Shown piece after piece: positions 39,001 to 54,000 of a stretch of DNA of 64,000 nucleotides. The notes beneath the pieces were generated by a model. It was given only the letters and a program-made list of their open reading frames with translations. It was not told the DNA's origin and did no database searches. The stretch spans positions 36,957,426 to 37,021,425 of the forward strand of contig OX392534.1 in NCBI GenBank assembly GCA_947623455.1, read 5' to 3'. The translations under genes were made by a program, and so were the position numbers. Source of the DNA: Mimachlamys varia. Lineage: Eukaryota; Mollusca; Bivalvia; Pectinida; Pectinidae. How positions within the stretch are numbered: the stretch's first letter is position 1; each line of letters starts with the position of its first letter.

Positions 39001-42000
39001 TGTATCTACCTGTATAATCCAGGTCTATCTACATCTACCTGTAATATAAATATGAATTAATGGTTACCTGTCATGATGGAGGATAAAAGTTGCTGGAGAT
39101 CTGCCATTTCTGGCCCCAGGAATTCAAGTGCAGTAGCCGGTAACTGCGAGTTCACTGGTGCGTGACCAGAGGATGACGAGGTTAGAGAAGGCGTGACATC
39201 ATGGGTAGTAACAACAGCCAAAGCTTCGGGAGTAGTCAACTGCAAGAAAAGTGTACGCTGTGCATGCCACAAAAACAATCTCATAACAGGGAGCTTCACA
39301 CAAAAACATAAAACACATACAGGAGTACGGGAGGGAAGGAGGATAACAGAATCAGGGGGAGGAACAGCAAGACTGGAGGAGGAACAAGTAAACAAGCAGG
39401 AAAGGGACAAAGACTGGAGGGGGAACGAATAAACAAGCAGGAAAGAGACGAAGACTGAAAGGAGGCAACACTGAAACAGCAGAGATAAGACAAGGAAAGC
39501 AAGGACGAGGCAGCAGAGAGGGACAAATAGGACAAGCAGGAGGAAAATAAGGAAATATCAAAAGGAGGAGGCAGAACTGGAGGAATAAATGCCATGCCTT
39601 TGAGTACTTGGTCTATACTGCATTAAGAAAATGAGGAACAGCATTAGGTCATTCAAGCATGACTTGCACTCACTGTGATCAATCGTGCTATAGAGAAACA
39701 GTGAATGATAAGAGAATTGAAACAGTGAAACATTCAAGTAAACATTGAATAACATGGCTGCCGTCAAGGTGAAACTTATAAATTAGGTAGGGTATGGTAA
39801 TTAATTATATAAAGCGAACAACAACAACAAATTGACATAAGCCAAACATCATCGACAAGCTCAACTGCTGATTACTTATAAATATAGATATATAAACAAG
39901 TACACATGCACTTGAATGTCAGCATAGGCAAGTACAACACGACACATTTTTTTTATAAATAAAAAATAGATTCTATTATTTGAAGCGGTATTCGGCTAGA
40001 TCCTCGTTTAACACAAGTACTTCACTTCAGTGTGTTAAAGGTGAATAAACTAAGAAATTCTCTTTGAAGTTTATCTGATGTGTTTTTAATATTTCAAGCC
40101 TCGGATCAATGTAAGTATTTACACACAGTCGACTTCCAGCAGGGATTTAAGTACCCACACACCAAAGAAAGTTAGGTAGTGTATTATGCAGTTTATGAAG
40201 CAAACAGCCTCTTATATTGATTTGTCTAACCGTGTACTGCCTCAAATGTAAGAAACAGGCAACTGTGAACATAGAATTCTATTGCAAACTTTCAACATAA
40301 ATTTTAAATACATTATTTATATGTTGCCGTCTGAAAACTGTGGTTTGATTTTATTTTTTTAAAAACTTATAAACATGTAAGGCTAAAGTCATTTAAGGAC
40401 AGCCTCCCTGTGTATGCTATGTGAGTATATTTGTTTATAGTGTGTGTTTTGGGAGGCTGTAGTATGTTCGTGAAGCCTCTTTGCGATAGTGAGGAATTGA
40501 TGCCAAATTTAAAATGATACCACACTGAAGTATAATGCCGAAGGCCAAACCAGTACACCCCTTCAGGGTTACAGCATACTGGCAACAATTAAACCAGTTA
40601 TGTATGAGAAATACACAATGAAATTGGAAAATAATAGTGATATCTCAAGTTATGTATCATAAAACAGAAAATAACCAAACATAGTGTGTTTCTCCCAACC
40701 TTTTAAATACCATATTTATCCTGCAATAAGCCCGGGGGGCGCGCCACAATTTCTGACTCATTGACAAAGTAAAGAGTGTTTTTTTATTAAATACAAAGTG
40801 CAAGATAATGAAAAAGCATTATTTGGAATATGTTTAATAGTTGCTAATATTGATTGTTGGACTAATTAAGAGGCATGGGCTTATTTAACTCCATCAGACC
40901 AGTACATATGCTTGCTCCAAGTTTTTTCAAGCTTAACGTTTTAGTAGGTTTGTTCTGATTTATGTGTTGTAAATTAAATGTGATTAAATGAATGATGAAC
41001 AGCAAAATATTTTGAAGCCATAGAATTGTTTTGACATACAATATGTACTTAGAAATCATGATTAGATATAAGCTTTTATTAAGGCCGTGTGGATTCTTTG
41101 CGTGAATATAGAGGATAAATATCGCTTATACCTCTGAGTCTTGGAAAGAAGTCAATATACAATGTGTAACATTTGTACATATTATCTTCCCTATAAGTAC
41201 TAAGCCCATGGAGTGACATGCTTGGATATATAAAGCATAGCAAGTGAAAGTTAATAGACGAAAGTATTACAAGGAGGAAGTTTTGAAAATAAAAATCCGC
41301 AATTTAATTGACGTTTCATGGGGGCCGAAGACTGCCTTGCTGTGGTACGATATTTGAATGTTCCTATTATACTTCAGTAACTAACTTCACACGAGACAAA
41401 CAATATATTCATGCACGATAACTGATTCACTCGGTTACGCTTGGAGGACGACAATTTGGTGAGTTTGCTGTATGCCTATCTGATGTACGCAATACCCAAC
41501 ATACACACGTGACCAACTACATGTAGCGTTATACAACAGTCGCCGGTGATACAAATATCACACACGATTATAGAATACCACGATTATAAAATACAACACC
41601 TATACATTGTAGGTACAGATATCTATCAGCTGTGATATACCTGTCTGTTTGAAGATCTATACTTTGGAGATCTGTAGTGAGAAATATTGAGCTAGAGTAA
41701 CACGATTATAGAATACAACACCTATAGGTAGACATCTATCAGCTGTGATATACCTGTCTGTTTGTTGATCTATACTTTGTAGATCTGTAGTGAGAAATAT
41801 TGAGCTACAGTAACATGATTATAGAAAACATCACCTAGATACAGACATCTATAAGCTGTGATATACCTATCTGTAGATCTATACTTTGGAGAACTGTAGT
41901 GAGAAATATTGAGCTAGAGTTGCACGATTATAGTATACAACACCTATACATTGTAGGTACAGACATCTATCAGCTGTGATATACCTGTCTGTTTGTAGAT

Positions 42001-45000
42001 CTATACTTCGGAGATCTGTAGTGAGAAATATTGAGCTACAGTGCCACAGCTGCTGCTAAATTACGGTAAGAAACACGGTACATGTTTTAGCTCGGGTCCT
42101 TTCTCACATATCGTTCGGTATATTAACTCTGATCTGTGTATATATCTCTCCCGCAGCAAACATATAATTCATCGTTTATCATGTTGATTAATTCAAAATA
42201 ATTATATCTCATGTTTAAAAAATAATATATATAGAAATAATTACATATCAAATTAAAATTTATTCAATTAAATTTTGAGCAACATCTGATAATATTTTAC
42301 AGGTTAAAACCTAAAAAAATACTGAATTAAAAGATAAATCCTTAAAAATTAGCATATTACTAAGTCTAGCTAATGCCTTCGATTTTAAAATATCATGATA
42401 AAGAAACTAATTATTTATGCTTGAACAGCCAAGTGAAATTCTTGAGAAGATATATGTTTACACATACATACACTCTGTGACAGCTGCTGTTGGCAGCATA
42501 TATAGGAAACACCCCTGATCTTATCCTACACATATATATCACAAGTCGGTAGCAATGCTGTAACTCAGTAACTGTGGGGTTGAATGAATATCCACCTGTT
42601 GTTCTCCCAATCACCAGTTAAGACAGGCGGCCATCTCCACTAGGATTCCCCATGCCAACACATGGCAATATACGTGTGCATTCCAAAGCACTAACAGTTT
42701 TAGCCTTCTTTAACAGCTCAAATTTTAATTTGAAATTGGTTTAATGATGATAGAGCTATACATGTAAGTTCAGCAGAATTTCGACTCCCTAGACTTTTTT
42801 TGCACAGATTCAAAGTTTGTTATACTATATGTAATGTTCAAATTCATGAGGACTTAACAAAACCTATATTTTTAATAATACATTGTGCCAAATTAAAAAA
42901 AAAAAAATCCAGTTTACCAACAATGATGGCCTGTTAGATCTGTTGATTGATAATGTACTGCACAGATCTTTAGTTTCATCCCAAAGTGATCATGATCACA
43001 TATTGATTACAAAATTGGTGTTACATGTATATGTGCACGAGATTTTTATCATCCAGTTTATACAGTGTGTTAATAAGAGGTCAGAATTAAAAATCATAAC
43101 CTGCTTAAATCAGAAAAGAAAACAACCAGGTTTGATAAAGCAGGAAACCCACATTTTCAAGGGGTTTTAATGTGAAATTTTAAGAATTGACAGCAAAATT
43201 ATCACAAAGGAGGAATTTCAACCCTTTTAAATCCACGACCGTAAAAATCTCAGCATTGTGGACTTTAATATGCAGTTCATGAACAAACTGTCACATGATC
43301 AGAATGCGTTAAAATTGTAATAAACAAAATGTAGGTGCTGTCTTATATAAATCTATTGATATTTTAACACTGTCATTTAAATTTAGAAACTTGTGTTTAT
43401 GTGGTTGGGTGGTGCAGTGGATAGCGCACTTGCCTTTCACCAAGGCGGCCGGGGTTCGATTCCCCGACCGGATGGGAAAAGATATATGGGCCGGGGGTCA
43501 CCTACCCGACCACGTGGGTTTTCTCTGAGTGATCCAGTTTCCTCCCACAATTAGACCCCATGTGCGCTTACATCCCGGCCAACAAGAGTGATTTATATAA
43601 GTTGAATAACATGTTTCATAATTGTTGTAAAATAAATAAAGTTTATACATATACATGTATATAACTTGTGTTAAATTTTCTGGCAAGGACTATTTTGTCA
43701 CCATCAGGTAAATTTGAAGATTCACCTGCAATTTCTTTCTGACAACTAATTGATATACCGGCAGGCAGTGTTAACAGGTGCAATGGTACATTATATTATA
43801 TGATTTCCTGTAGTCCCCTTCCAAGTCCATGCCCACTCTAGATCTACATGCTTGTGAACTTATTTTGAACATTTGCCAAGTCAGATTCACCACATGATTT
43901 TTTTTGCAGATAGTACATGAAATTTGGTTTGTTCATGTGCTCATAACATTTACGTTTTTTTTTCTATCTAATTCAAATTCATGTGTGATATATATACACA
44001 ACAATTTTGTATTTTTCATACAGGTGCAACTAGTCCCGCCACCCCCTCTCATTGTGTGGGTGTGGCGAGATTGATTCAGCAAGCAATACAATCATTAAAT
44101 CTATAAAAATCCGCACTTGTGTCAAACATAAGGTAAACTTTCATCACATACACAATGTAATTATACAATAAGATTGTGTGTATGTTACCCGACATACCTA
44201 CTGAGTCGCCAGTAGGTGAGTTTTATATACAAGTTTTATGAGGTTTTATTTCTAGTAATACAAAGTACATTTCTATACTACAGAGACAGGTATTTCCAGT
44301 GTTCTCGTTAAAAGTAGCCTGCTATTCATCAACTTTGAACCGGCTATTTTTTCAGAATTTTATACATGTAACATTATGTTATGCGAAAATTCAACCGGCT
44401 ACTCTATTGAGTTCAACCAGCTATTGCAAAACTTAGTGAGAACACTGATTTCCATAAAAATTTATATCCAGCACCATGATCATGAGTGAAGAATTTTGTT
44501 TAAATTCAGCCTGAATCCAATTTTGGAAATTTCCATTGGTCTGACCTATGTTTTCTTTGTAAATAATCAATTAACAAAGGCATAGGTTATACATAGTGGA
44601 TTGTAAAACTCTGGTTTAACATAAAGACACATGCATAATAAATACATGTTTATACATTTGTATATATACAATGTATATGTATTATGTGAAGCTAATATAC
44701 CAGATCAAACTGAAATAATTTAAGATCTATTAATACTAAATATATATAGATGACAGTAAGCATAGAAAAGTTTTTCCGGATAACATGTTTACTCTTTGGG
44801 TTATATTTGTTTCATCTGATACAAATATATATAATAAATAATGTATTCTGTAATGTTCAGCATGACATACCGTAGATATATATGAACGAGAGACCTACAT
44901 AGGTATATTTATAAAGTGACATGAAGCAGATGTTGATGAGTCTTGATGACAGTTTCCATGCAGATGCCCGATCACAAAATGCCATGGTGATGGTGACATG

Positions 45001-48000
45001 ATACACAATGTAATCATGGTCCCTGTGAAGCTTGATGACTACCTCTGTGACAGGAATCACAACTGGTCAGTTTCTTGTAAAAGCTTGATGACAGGAGTCC
45101 AAGTGAAATTGTGAGTTCTAGGTTAATATTTCCGAAATATATGGATAAATCCTGAGAAATGAGGACAACTAATTTGAAACTTGCTACAACAGCTACATTC
45201 AGTGCAAGAATCTCTGGAGAAAGATTTTGTTACAAGAATATTTGAAATTGAATTGAGTATGATCATCTCCATAAAACAAGTTCTTTAATTCTTAATCAGT
45301 TGTCCGTATTTCTCGAAAATATCCTCCATCTAGCTTATTTTCTCTCTTGATCAAAGCAGGCAGCATCACATTTTAAATAGCTGATCAGCAAATATGTTTT
45401 GACGCCTGATTAAAGCTTCAAATTAAGTTCAAAATTAAAGTGTTTTGAAACAATTATAACAACCTTCCAAGACCATCAGATGCAATTACTTGCAAAAGTC
45501 AGCATCATGATAAGCTTAAGCTTTTCCTTTAGATTATGGTTAAAAACTTTATCCTTAACTGTTACATTTTGCAGAAAATGCTTCTTACTTCGATCAAGGA
45601 TTGGAATACCTCTATGACGTTCAGCTAAGTCATGATGATGTACGTACAGAGCAGCTAATTATGAAACTGTTGAGACAGGCAGCTGCTGCTTAGAACTTTG
45701 GTAGCAAAGGTATAGCAAGTATACGGAGGTCAGTCAACAGAAAAAGAAAGTCGAAAAGTAAATCTTGACAGAAAACAAAGCAGGATAAACAGGAAGAAAA
45801 GACAAAACAAAACATTTAAAAATAAATAAATCATATAAAAAAGAAACAAAAATCAAAACATCACACATAAAATAAAAATTGGGATGGAAACAAAAACAAA
45901 TTGAAAACTTAACTTTTAAACAGAATGAAGGGAGAATGCTGTCATATAACTATCAATAAATAACGTCAATTGTCACTTATGTCAGCGTTATATATTATTC
46001 TGAGCCTGATTTTACAAGTTTTTTCTCAATCAATGACAATAGGAATTCCTCTCACAACATAAAACATACTTTATTGCACATAGTGTCAAATTGTGAATTT
46101 TATCAAAAAGGAGCAATATATTGCAGCTATCCAAAAAGGCAGCTATGTCCTCTAAGGGAAAATAAAATAAATAATAGGGTAATAATTATATGGATAAAAA
46201 GCTATGAGTTTAAAACAGTTTGCATGTCAAACACAGTCCCTCCCTTCATTTTGCATTTACACAAACCTGCGCGGGCTTCCTCATCGGGGAGGAGGAGGAA
46301 TCCGTACCAGCAGACTGCCGCCCCGCCCCACCACTCCCGTGTACCACACTCACGGGTATGTGCACTGCCTTAGGGGTTGCACGGTTACTTGAGTCATTGG
46401 GAGTGTCTTTGCACACAGAGACCCCGACTTTAGGGGGAGGGGCTGGCTTCCCCGGTACCGGGGAGTTCAACACAGGCTTGTTAGGGGGCAGTGGGGGTGG
46501 TGTACCCCTGCCCAATGGGACCATTTTGCGTGGAGAGGTGTTGGCAGCACTGATATTTGGATTATTAGCATTTTGGGAGGCTACATTTACAGTCAACATT
46601 TTGCCTCCGGATGATATAACGGCAGAGGTCCCCGGGGAGATACCAATTCTCGTACCTACACCACGATAGTTCTCGGACTTGTCAATCGATACAGCCCCGA
46701 CAGGGCCTACTCTCATTTCAGAGGATTCTCCTCCACCTATGGAACCCCTTTCTGGGGACCGGGCAGGGGAGTTAACTCCATAGCGCACAGTCTTTAGAAC
46801 AGCATTTTCTCCAATACCTGCTGGAGAGTATGGTCTATCTTCCGAGATTCGAACTCCTCCATCCACAACTAGTGGTTTTGAAGATTTTGGCACAGGTTTA
46901 CCTACTGTGGGACTAATTACGCTAAGAGTGGCTCCTCCTAGCCTCTCCGCACCAGCTCGAGCGGGAGAAGGTGAGGTCTTAACTTCTATGTTCTGTAGAG
47001 AATCTTTGGCCGCAGTGGCCGCCGACATCAACTGTTTCTGAAGCGCGTCCACCTGCATTTGTAGTATATCCACCTGGGACTGAAGTTCTTTGTTTTTGGT
47101 ATCACTTTTACTGAGACGGTTTTTTAATTGTTCTCGTTCTAGATCAAAGTCACTCAATTGCTTCTCCATTGAAGCCTCCATCTTTAGTGATTTCTTGCTT
47201 TCTTGCACAAGGCCCTCGGCCATTGTTATAGTTTTATTTTTTTCATCTTTCAACAACTGGTCGTACTGATTACATTTTTGTCTGTCGATGACAAGTCTTT
47301 CAATCAATTTCTTTTGTTCTTTTATTAACATTACAGCCACCTGTTTATGTTTCACAGAATTTGCACGTTCTTCTTCTAAACTCGCGAGAGTCTTTTTTAG
47401 ATCCTTTTCCAGCTTTTTATTTTGACCTTTCTCATAATCAATCTGTGAAAGAAAAGAAACTTCTGTAATCAAAATATTTTATTGTTAAAGCTTACAGCAA
47501 ATGAAAATATTAGTATAGAAGTCAATTGCAACAAGCTTGGGAAAAGTTGGGTACCTAATTTTGACGTAGCTTTAACAATTTTTCTACTACCTGGTTGGTA
47601 CAAACCAAATCTATATAAGAGAAATGGGGCCGTTCTATCTCAGAAATTAAATGGATACAACCAATCCAAAATTTTATAGATGCGAGTGGCGTGTGCAAAT
47701 AAAGTCTTTGATTGCTCCCCTCTGACAAAAACCAAGATCAAAGCAGGATCTGCTGTTTTTATTTTTACACTCGACATTTTTGTGTTTTACTAGGACAATT
47801 TTTATTTTAACCGAGAATGCAATTGACAGGTGATGGCTATATAACAAGGCTAGATTCTGGATCAAATTCACATTTGGGCAAAATCTTTAAGACTAAAGCC
47901 CTAGACTTATGAGATGTAAATTACAGCTGATTTCATGTTAGGTAGACAAATAGGCCCTACCTCCTGACGAAGGCGCTCTCTCTCCTTCTCCAGCATGTAC

Positions 48001-51000
48001 GTCACGTCATCGCCTTGGGCAGTGTCCTGAGCATGCTTCCTTTTCTCATCTTCCAATTCACTGCATACCTACAATACAATACACAATGCATTTTGGTGTA
48101 TCTTTTACATTATTACAAACTTGTTTAAAAATAAACTCACTTCTTTATAGTCAATAAAGACAGAGCATGTGTCGTGGTGCATGTGGTTCAATATATCATC
48201 ATGATCGTATATTTTCTGTGAATATTTTCACAGAAGTGGGAAAAGGCTCTGCAATGCTAGTCATACCAATTTTGTGAATATTGGTTAAAATTTTCAAAGT
48301 TAAATGTCTGTTAAAAAAAGGTTTAAAGAGACTGAGTAGAAATGAAATTATGATGGAATGACGACCAAGAGCTACACTTTAATTAATGGCCACTTCATGG
48401 TAGGGCATAAAATGTTGATGACAGAATGACTCTGAACAGTTTGGTTTATTTTTATTTTACGTCCTATTAACAGCCAGGGTCATTTAAGGACGTGCCAGGT
48501 TTTGGAGATGGAGGAAAGCCAGAGTACCTGGAGAAAAACCGCTGACCTACGGTCAATACCTGGCAACTGCCTCACGTGGGATTCGAACTCCCAACCTAGA
48601 AGTGGAGGCAAGTTCGAATCCCACATAGAACAGACTTCAGCATAAGTACAGGTGAATTAATTGACATGGTATGTGTGAGTAAGTGAAATCACTTATCTTG
48701 TAAATTTTCATTTTCCAACACCTTAATGAAATCCCCTTCCATCATACCTTGTGGTAACGTTTCTCGGCCGTGGCCAATTGCTCCCTCATCTTTATCTGAG
48801 CCTTGCGCTGGGTGGCAATGAGGTTCTCCAGTTGTGCTAGCTGGTTGTCGTACATGGACTTGATGGCCGTCTCATCAAACGTGTTGTCTTTCATGTTGTC
48901 AGAATCCCTCTGTAAAGCCTGGAAGGGATCCCCTAATCCAAAACGTCCATATTTGGCCTGGTATAGTAACTGTTTAGCCTTCTCCGCCTGTAAGTGTAGT
49001 TCATTGGTATAATAATACAATACTTATGTCAAATTTGGTCTTGAATATCAATAAAATAACATGGTTCCCGTATATAATTTTTAGTCAAGTAATACATTGA
49101 TAAAATGTGACATTATATATATATCCCTTCCAGTGACCTTGACCTTTGATGCAAACAGAAATATTTAAACGTGTACATGACACATTTGAGAATGTAGTTA
49201 TGATACATAAAATTAATCATGTTTGAAAAATAAATAAGATAAGCTGTTCAAATCGTACCACTGGGAAATTTTATTCTAGGGGTGACCTGGACTTTTGGGA
49301 TATACATTTAATAAATGTGACACATTTTTCTCACCCGATGCATTCATCTAAATGTTTATATTAATAGGAAATTGTCCGTGGCCAATTAAAAAAAGAACAG
49401 ACAAATTATTTATTAATCCCCATCCCAAAACAACTTTGGTAAGACAAGAAGATCAGACATTTCAATTTTATGCATGATGACAACAATGTATCCTGAGAAT
49501 GTTAAGTCATTCCATACTGAATACAAATTGACCTATTCCTCCTTAGGAATGAATCTCCTGATAAATGTAACAACATTTCTAGCTTGTAGAGCTCTATCAG
49601 TGTGCACCATACAAATCATGACAAAAAAAAAGAATTACGGTTCACAAGAGAGTCAGTCCGCGGAGAGTCAATCTGATTAGAATTACAAAGCTGTAGGGCA
49701 CAATGCAATAGTTGACAGGCAGTAAAGACTAACCTTCAAGGTTGCTATGACAACATCCCTAGCTTGGAGCTCCCCTTCCAGGTAACTAAGCAACCGTAAC
49801 AGGTCCGCTTTGTTCAGGTCCATCTTAGGGTGACGCTACAACATAAATCAACAAAGGTGTTACTTTGATATAAGAACATACACAAGCTGTATCAGTTTTT
49901 CTTTTTCTAATTTACATTTTCACATTTAGGAAACACCATAGAGTCCGTCCAATCATTGAATCAATGATTTTTTTTTCTTTTTTTGTTTAAACCTCTCATG
50001 ATCAGTTTACATCAACTATCCTTTCAAACAAAATATTGCATATACATATATAATATAAACGTGTTCACATATGTTAACTAACAACATGCATAGCTAATAT
50101 ACATTTGTAACAACGCCAAAGAAAGTCAATCATTAGTTGGTAGGAAATCATTCTGTTGTCATCATATATCATATTTATACTTATTATTATGAAGTATTAA
50201 AACATCAACATCACTCCCAGTCGAAATCTTGTCTTGTGACCTGTGTGACCGCCCTTTACTTATAAATGATCAGGCACAGATTGGACTCTCAGGATTTCAA
50301 CAACTCATGTACATAATGTATACATTGTAGAGTCCAAAGTGTATTGTACTTTGTTGCATTTATATAATATATGCAGGCCGAGAAAATATGATTTATAAAA
50401 AGCAAGTTACCAATTCAGTACTACAGGAGCTTATTGTGATAAATTTGGATAATAATGACAAAGTCATTCACATACAAATGTACAATAATAAACCATTGTA
50501 CACTTATTAAGTATGCTTCTACGACTGATTATGCCATTACTTGATACTTTTTCAATTAATGAATTTTTCACATCACAAATGTATATGTTTTCTGTTACAT
50601 TAAAATGTTTACGATATGACACACATGCACCTACACTGGCCACAGTAAAACCTTTATTTCCTGTATTTGTGCAGCGAGCACATATATAACACACCCACAT
50701 ACATGTACATATACAATGTATATACTGTACTGTGATCCGAAATTTTCAGCATTTTTTCTAATTCTGTACGTATGTTGATAAAACTTTATTCATTGATGTG
50801 TGGTATACTTAAAGTACAACTGCTTTTAAGGCAAGCTTATTAGGAGATGCATTTAATTCTGTTAAATTTATCAAATTACTTGTTCACGGACGTGAAACAT
50901 GATACTTGCCATGTATATTATAAATGTATTTCATGTACCTGTATCTACAATGGACAGATGCAGACGACACATACCTGGTACATACAGTATATACCTACAC

Positions 51001-54000
51001 TTTAGGTTGATTTGTGTAATGTTTTAATGATCGAGTTTTAGTCAAGAAAAAAATTCTTTCGAATCAAAACAATACATCATAGAGTATTTTTCTCAACATC
51101 ACTTCAACCATAGCACTCTGACCTCTAGCTATCTATTGAAGAATGATATTAATATAAATTGGCTATAATTATAACACTCCAAAATATTGACTCTGTAAAG
51201 CAAGGGGACTTCATTTATACAGTACATTTATTCTACAGAAAAAAAAAGTTATTACATAATCTGTTGAATAGCAAATTACAATATAAAGAAACATTTTGCC
51301 TTCACCAGTAAAAACACAAAAGGTAGCAAGCCTAGGTTTAAAATTTGAAATTACATGAAGGGTCTATACACCAAAGCAGGGAAACTAGAATAACCAACTT
51401 TGAAACTCGGACTATTCAGTAAAACAGAGCTGGCCAGTGAATCGGTGAATCCCTTCTGAGATAAGTACCACTGATGACAGTAAACAATGTCAAGACAGTC
51501 AGATCTGGAGCTAGACTGGCAGACGAATACACCTTTGATAATGTATTGGGATCAATAATATACTACAACTGTTTATATGGATAATGTGCATGTGAGTAAT
51601 GTGTGTTAGTCAGCAATTAAACATATTATTAACATATGTCATCAAGATGTGTAACTAGAGCTGGGTACCACAAAATCAAAAGTGCCACAGTATTTAGGCA
51701 AATACTGCGGTACATACCACAGTATACCGCCTTGATTGAATATTTGAGCTAGCTAAAGGTCTCGGGCTGTTCTGAAGCCAATCAACAAGAGGCCTGTCAA
51801 AAGTTTCTCTTTGTGTTATCCTCTAATATTGTTTGAGTGAATTCGAAGCTATGTCTGCCCTAGTTGATCAGCAGACTTATAGGAAATTTGATTAAACTAT
51901 ATTGGAATTCTAATTGATCTATGTAACAAAGAGTTCTTTGATAAGTTAAATGAAAGTCCCCAAAAAACTGGTACAGGACTAATGTACATGTACCACGGTA
52001 CGTACCATCTCAACTTTATATAATGGTATACCGGTAAAACCGCCCAGCCCTATGTGTAACTTCACATGTTGTATACATTATATGACTATACATTGTAAAT
52101 GTGATAAGTTAATAAAAATATCTCATGGGGTGTAGACTATGTACTATTATATAATTAGTACTCTATAAGGGCCTGTATCTATGAAACTGTTCAATGATAT
52201 TTAATATTTAATCATATGTTAATGGTAGTATTCACTCAAACTAACTTTCCTGTAAGTTCCTAACTTGCTATATATTTACATTTTCCCTTCAAATTAGACA
52301 AATTTTAATTCATCATGATATGCTGGGTAGATAGGTTTGAACGCAGTATCTTGAGTCAGAGAACGGTTTTAATAAAAAGGGATTTCACCTGCAAGGAAAT
52401 GAAAGCACGCATTCAAGATGCAATATTATGGTTTATTTTCCATTTAAAGATTAACTAGATACTTTAGTCTATTTAATTATTTAACTTTACAATTACAATC
52501 TGACGACGCAAACCATTGTTCTCAGTACATGGCGTAATTCAGAATAATTGTCTTATTGAACACATTAGAAAATTAACAGCAGTAATTATAAGTCAGTTGC
52601 TAAATATTCTATCTGCTTAAATCATGGTATCTTGTTTGTTTTAGTTACATGTCTGAAAAGTAAGGATACATAGATTCACATTTTTTCCCTAATTGATTAT
52701 AGGATATCTATCCAACAGGGCATTTTGAAAATTGCGAAAATGGCACAAATAGTTTAGGAAGGTAGGGTGACGAAACAAGCAACATTATTGTTTAATGGTC
52801 CTAAATAAAAAACAGGTATTGTGGTACTAAAAGCAGTCACAATTGTGCTAAATAAGTTTTTAGACATGTACCGTGGTATAATGTGTTCTCCACCAGTCAG
52901 TTATTAAGAATTCATTTATATCTCTGCAACCATTTATTTTTTCATTAAATCTTTTGCTCACAAATCATCCTCTGCCAGGGAAATGGTGAGAGGTCAAGCC
53001 TGCAGGGAAAAGTTGATATTGAAACTAAAACTTACCCATTCTCTAGTCCATTTGTTAATCTTTAGAAGACAAAACTGCTTTTATTGACCTTAAAAAATCT
53101 CTCGACAGTAAATAAACGAGCTTTTGAATTGAGTCCAATGTGTTGACATTTGATTACTACGTATACACTGATCTGATTCTTGAACTATGATGTTGAACAA
53201 ATATGCATGCTTTTGTAACATATTCTTGGCGAGCAGCATATCAGGTAATGTTATATGGCTCTACCAACGAAGCCGAAGCAGCATGACCAGTCAACTGAGT
53301 GACAGAGACCATATTCAACACTACACATGTATGTCAACAAGCCAGTGCAGCCACACATTTACTAGCACCTTTTACACTTCTCCCTATTTTCTCTTAATAC
53401 AACCACCATGGAATATATATTTGGGTACCAATGTAAACAGAAAAAAAACGCATCCAGGTAGAGTGCACTGACCAATAATCAAACCACTCACTGTAGGTCT
53501 CAGGTGTGATAATCTATGGCTCTACCACCTGATCGGCCAAAGAAGCATGCTCTGTCAGTTATGTTTTGCAACACAACTCATTTATGAAGAAAAAAAATGA
53601 ATAATCTCGAACTCTGATGTTCTGCTTGCATCAAAATCAAAATATGCAGTTGGTTGTCACAACAATATAACTGCACCAACACTGCAGGTGTCCCTATACA
53701 TGCATATATGTCATTTACGGTTCAAGATGAACTTATTAAAACTAGGCCTAAGACTACCAAATATTTCTGCACAGCATCTGAAGTTGGTTGATGCATAAAA
53801 TAGATTAGTTGCCAATAAAGAATGCAATATAATATCTTCTTTTTATTTAGTTTCAATCTTACTGAGCCATGTTTGCAAACATCAACCTATAAATAAATTG
53901 GAAGCTCATTTTAATTTGATGAAATACAAAACCAATGGCACCTATAATTATTAACTATAGTTGTTGTAATATTATTGTAATTTTACATACTTGAAACAGT

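Larger units (their letters stand above)
27190..39067 (-). other. CTTNBP2: CTTNBP2 intron 6 (11.9 kb)
   Basis: This is the largest intron. It holds several repeats listed separately (MITE at 30.1 kb, 20-bp and 23-bp minisatellites, duplicated segments at 31.5/34.0 kb). Elsewhere it is AT-rich, with no frame over 112 codons and none resembling a known domain. A tRNA-like B box (GGTTCAAAACC) near 28,738 suggests a decayed SINE fragment. Confidence 0.7.
39240..46266 (-). other. CTTNBP2: CTTNBP2 intron 5 (7.0 kb)
   Basis: It contains a polypurine-rich stretch (39,330-39,550, GGAGGAAC/AAGCAGGAAAG type), repeats and SINEs listed separately. No nested gene is supported; minus-strand frames over the polypurine tract are Ser/Pro/Leu artefacts. 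Confidence 0.7.

Noticed and set aside
39296..39595. Minus-strand frames rich in Ser, Pro, Leu and Cys
   Set aside because: They read through a polypurine low-complexity tract and show no domain; only the part at 39,068-39,239 is a real exon, in another frame.
43399..43472. tRNA gene
   Set aside because: A and B boxes and a T stem are present, but the acceptor stem does not close and a SINE core and tail follow.
46220..46669. 149-codon plus-strand frame, Gly/Leu/Pro-rich
   Set aside because: It is antisense to CTTNBP2 exon 5, whose minus-strand frame has clear family motifs and bounded splice sites.
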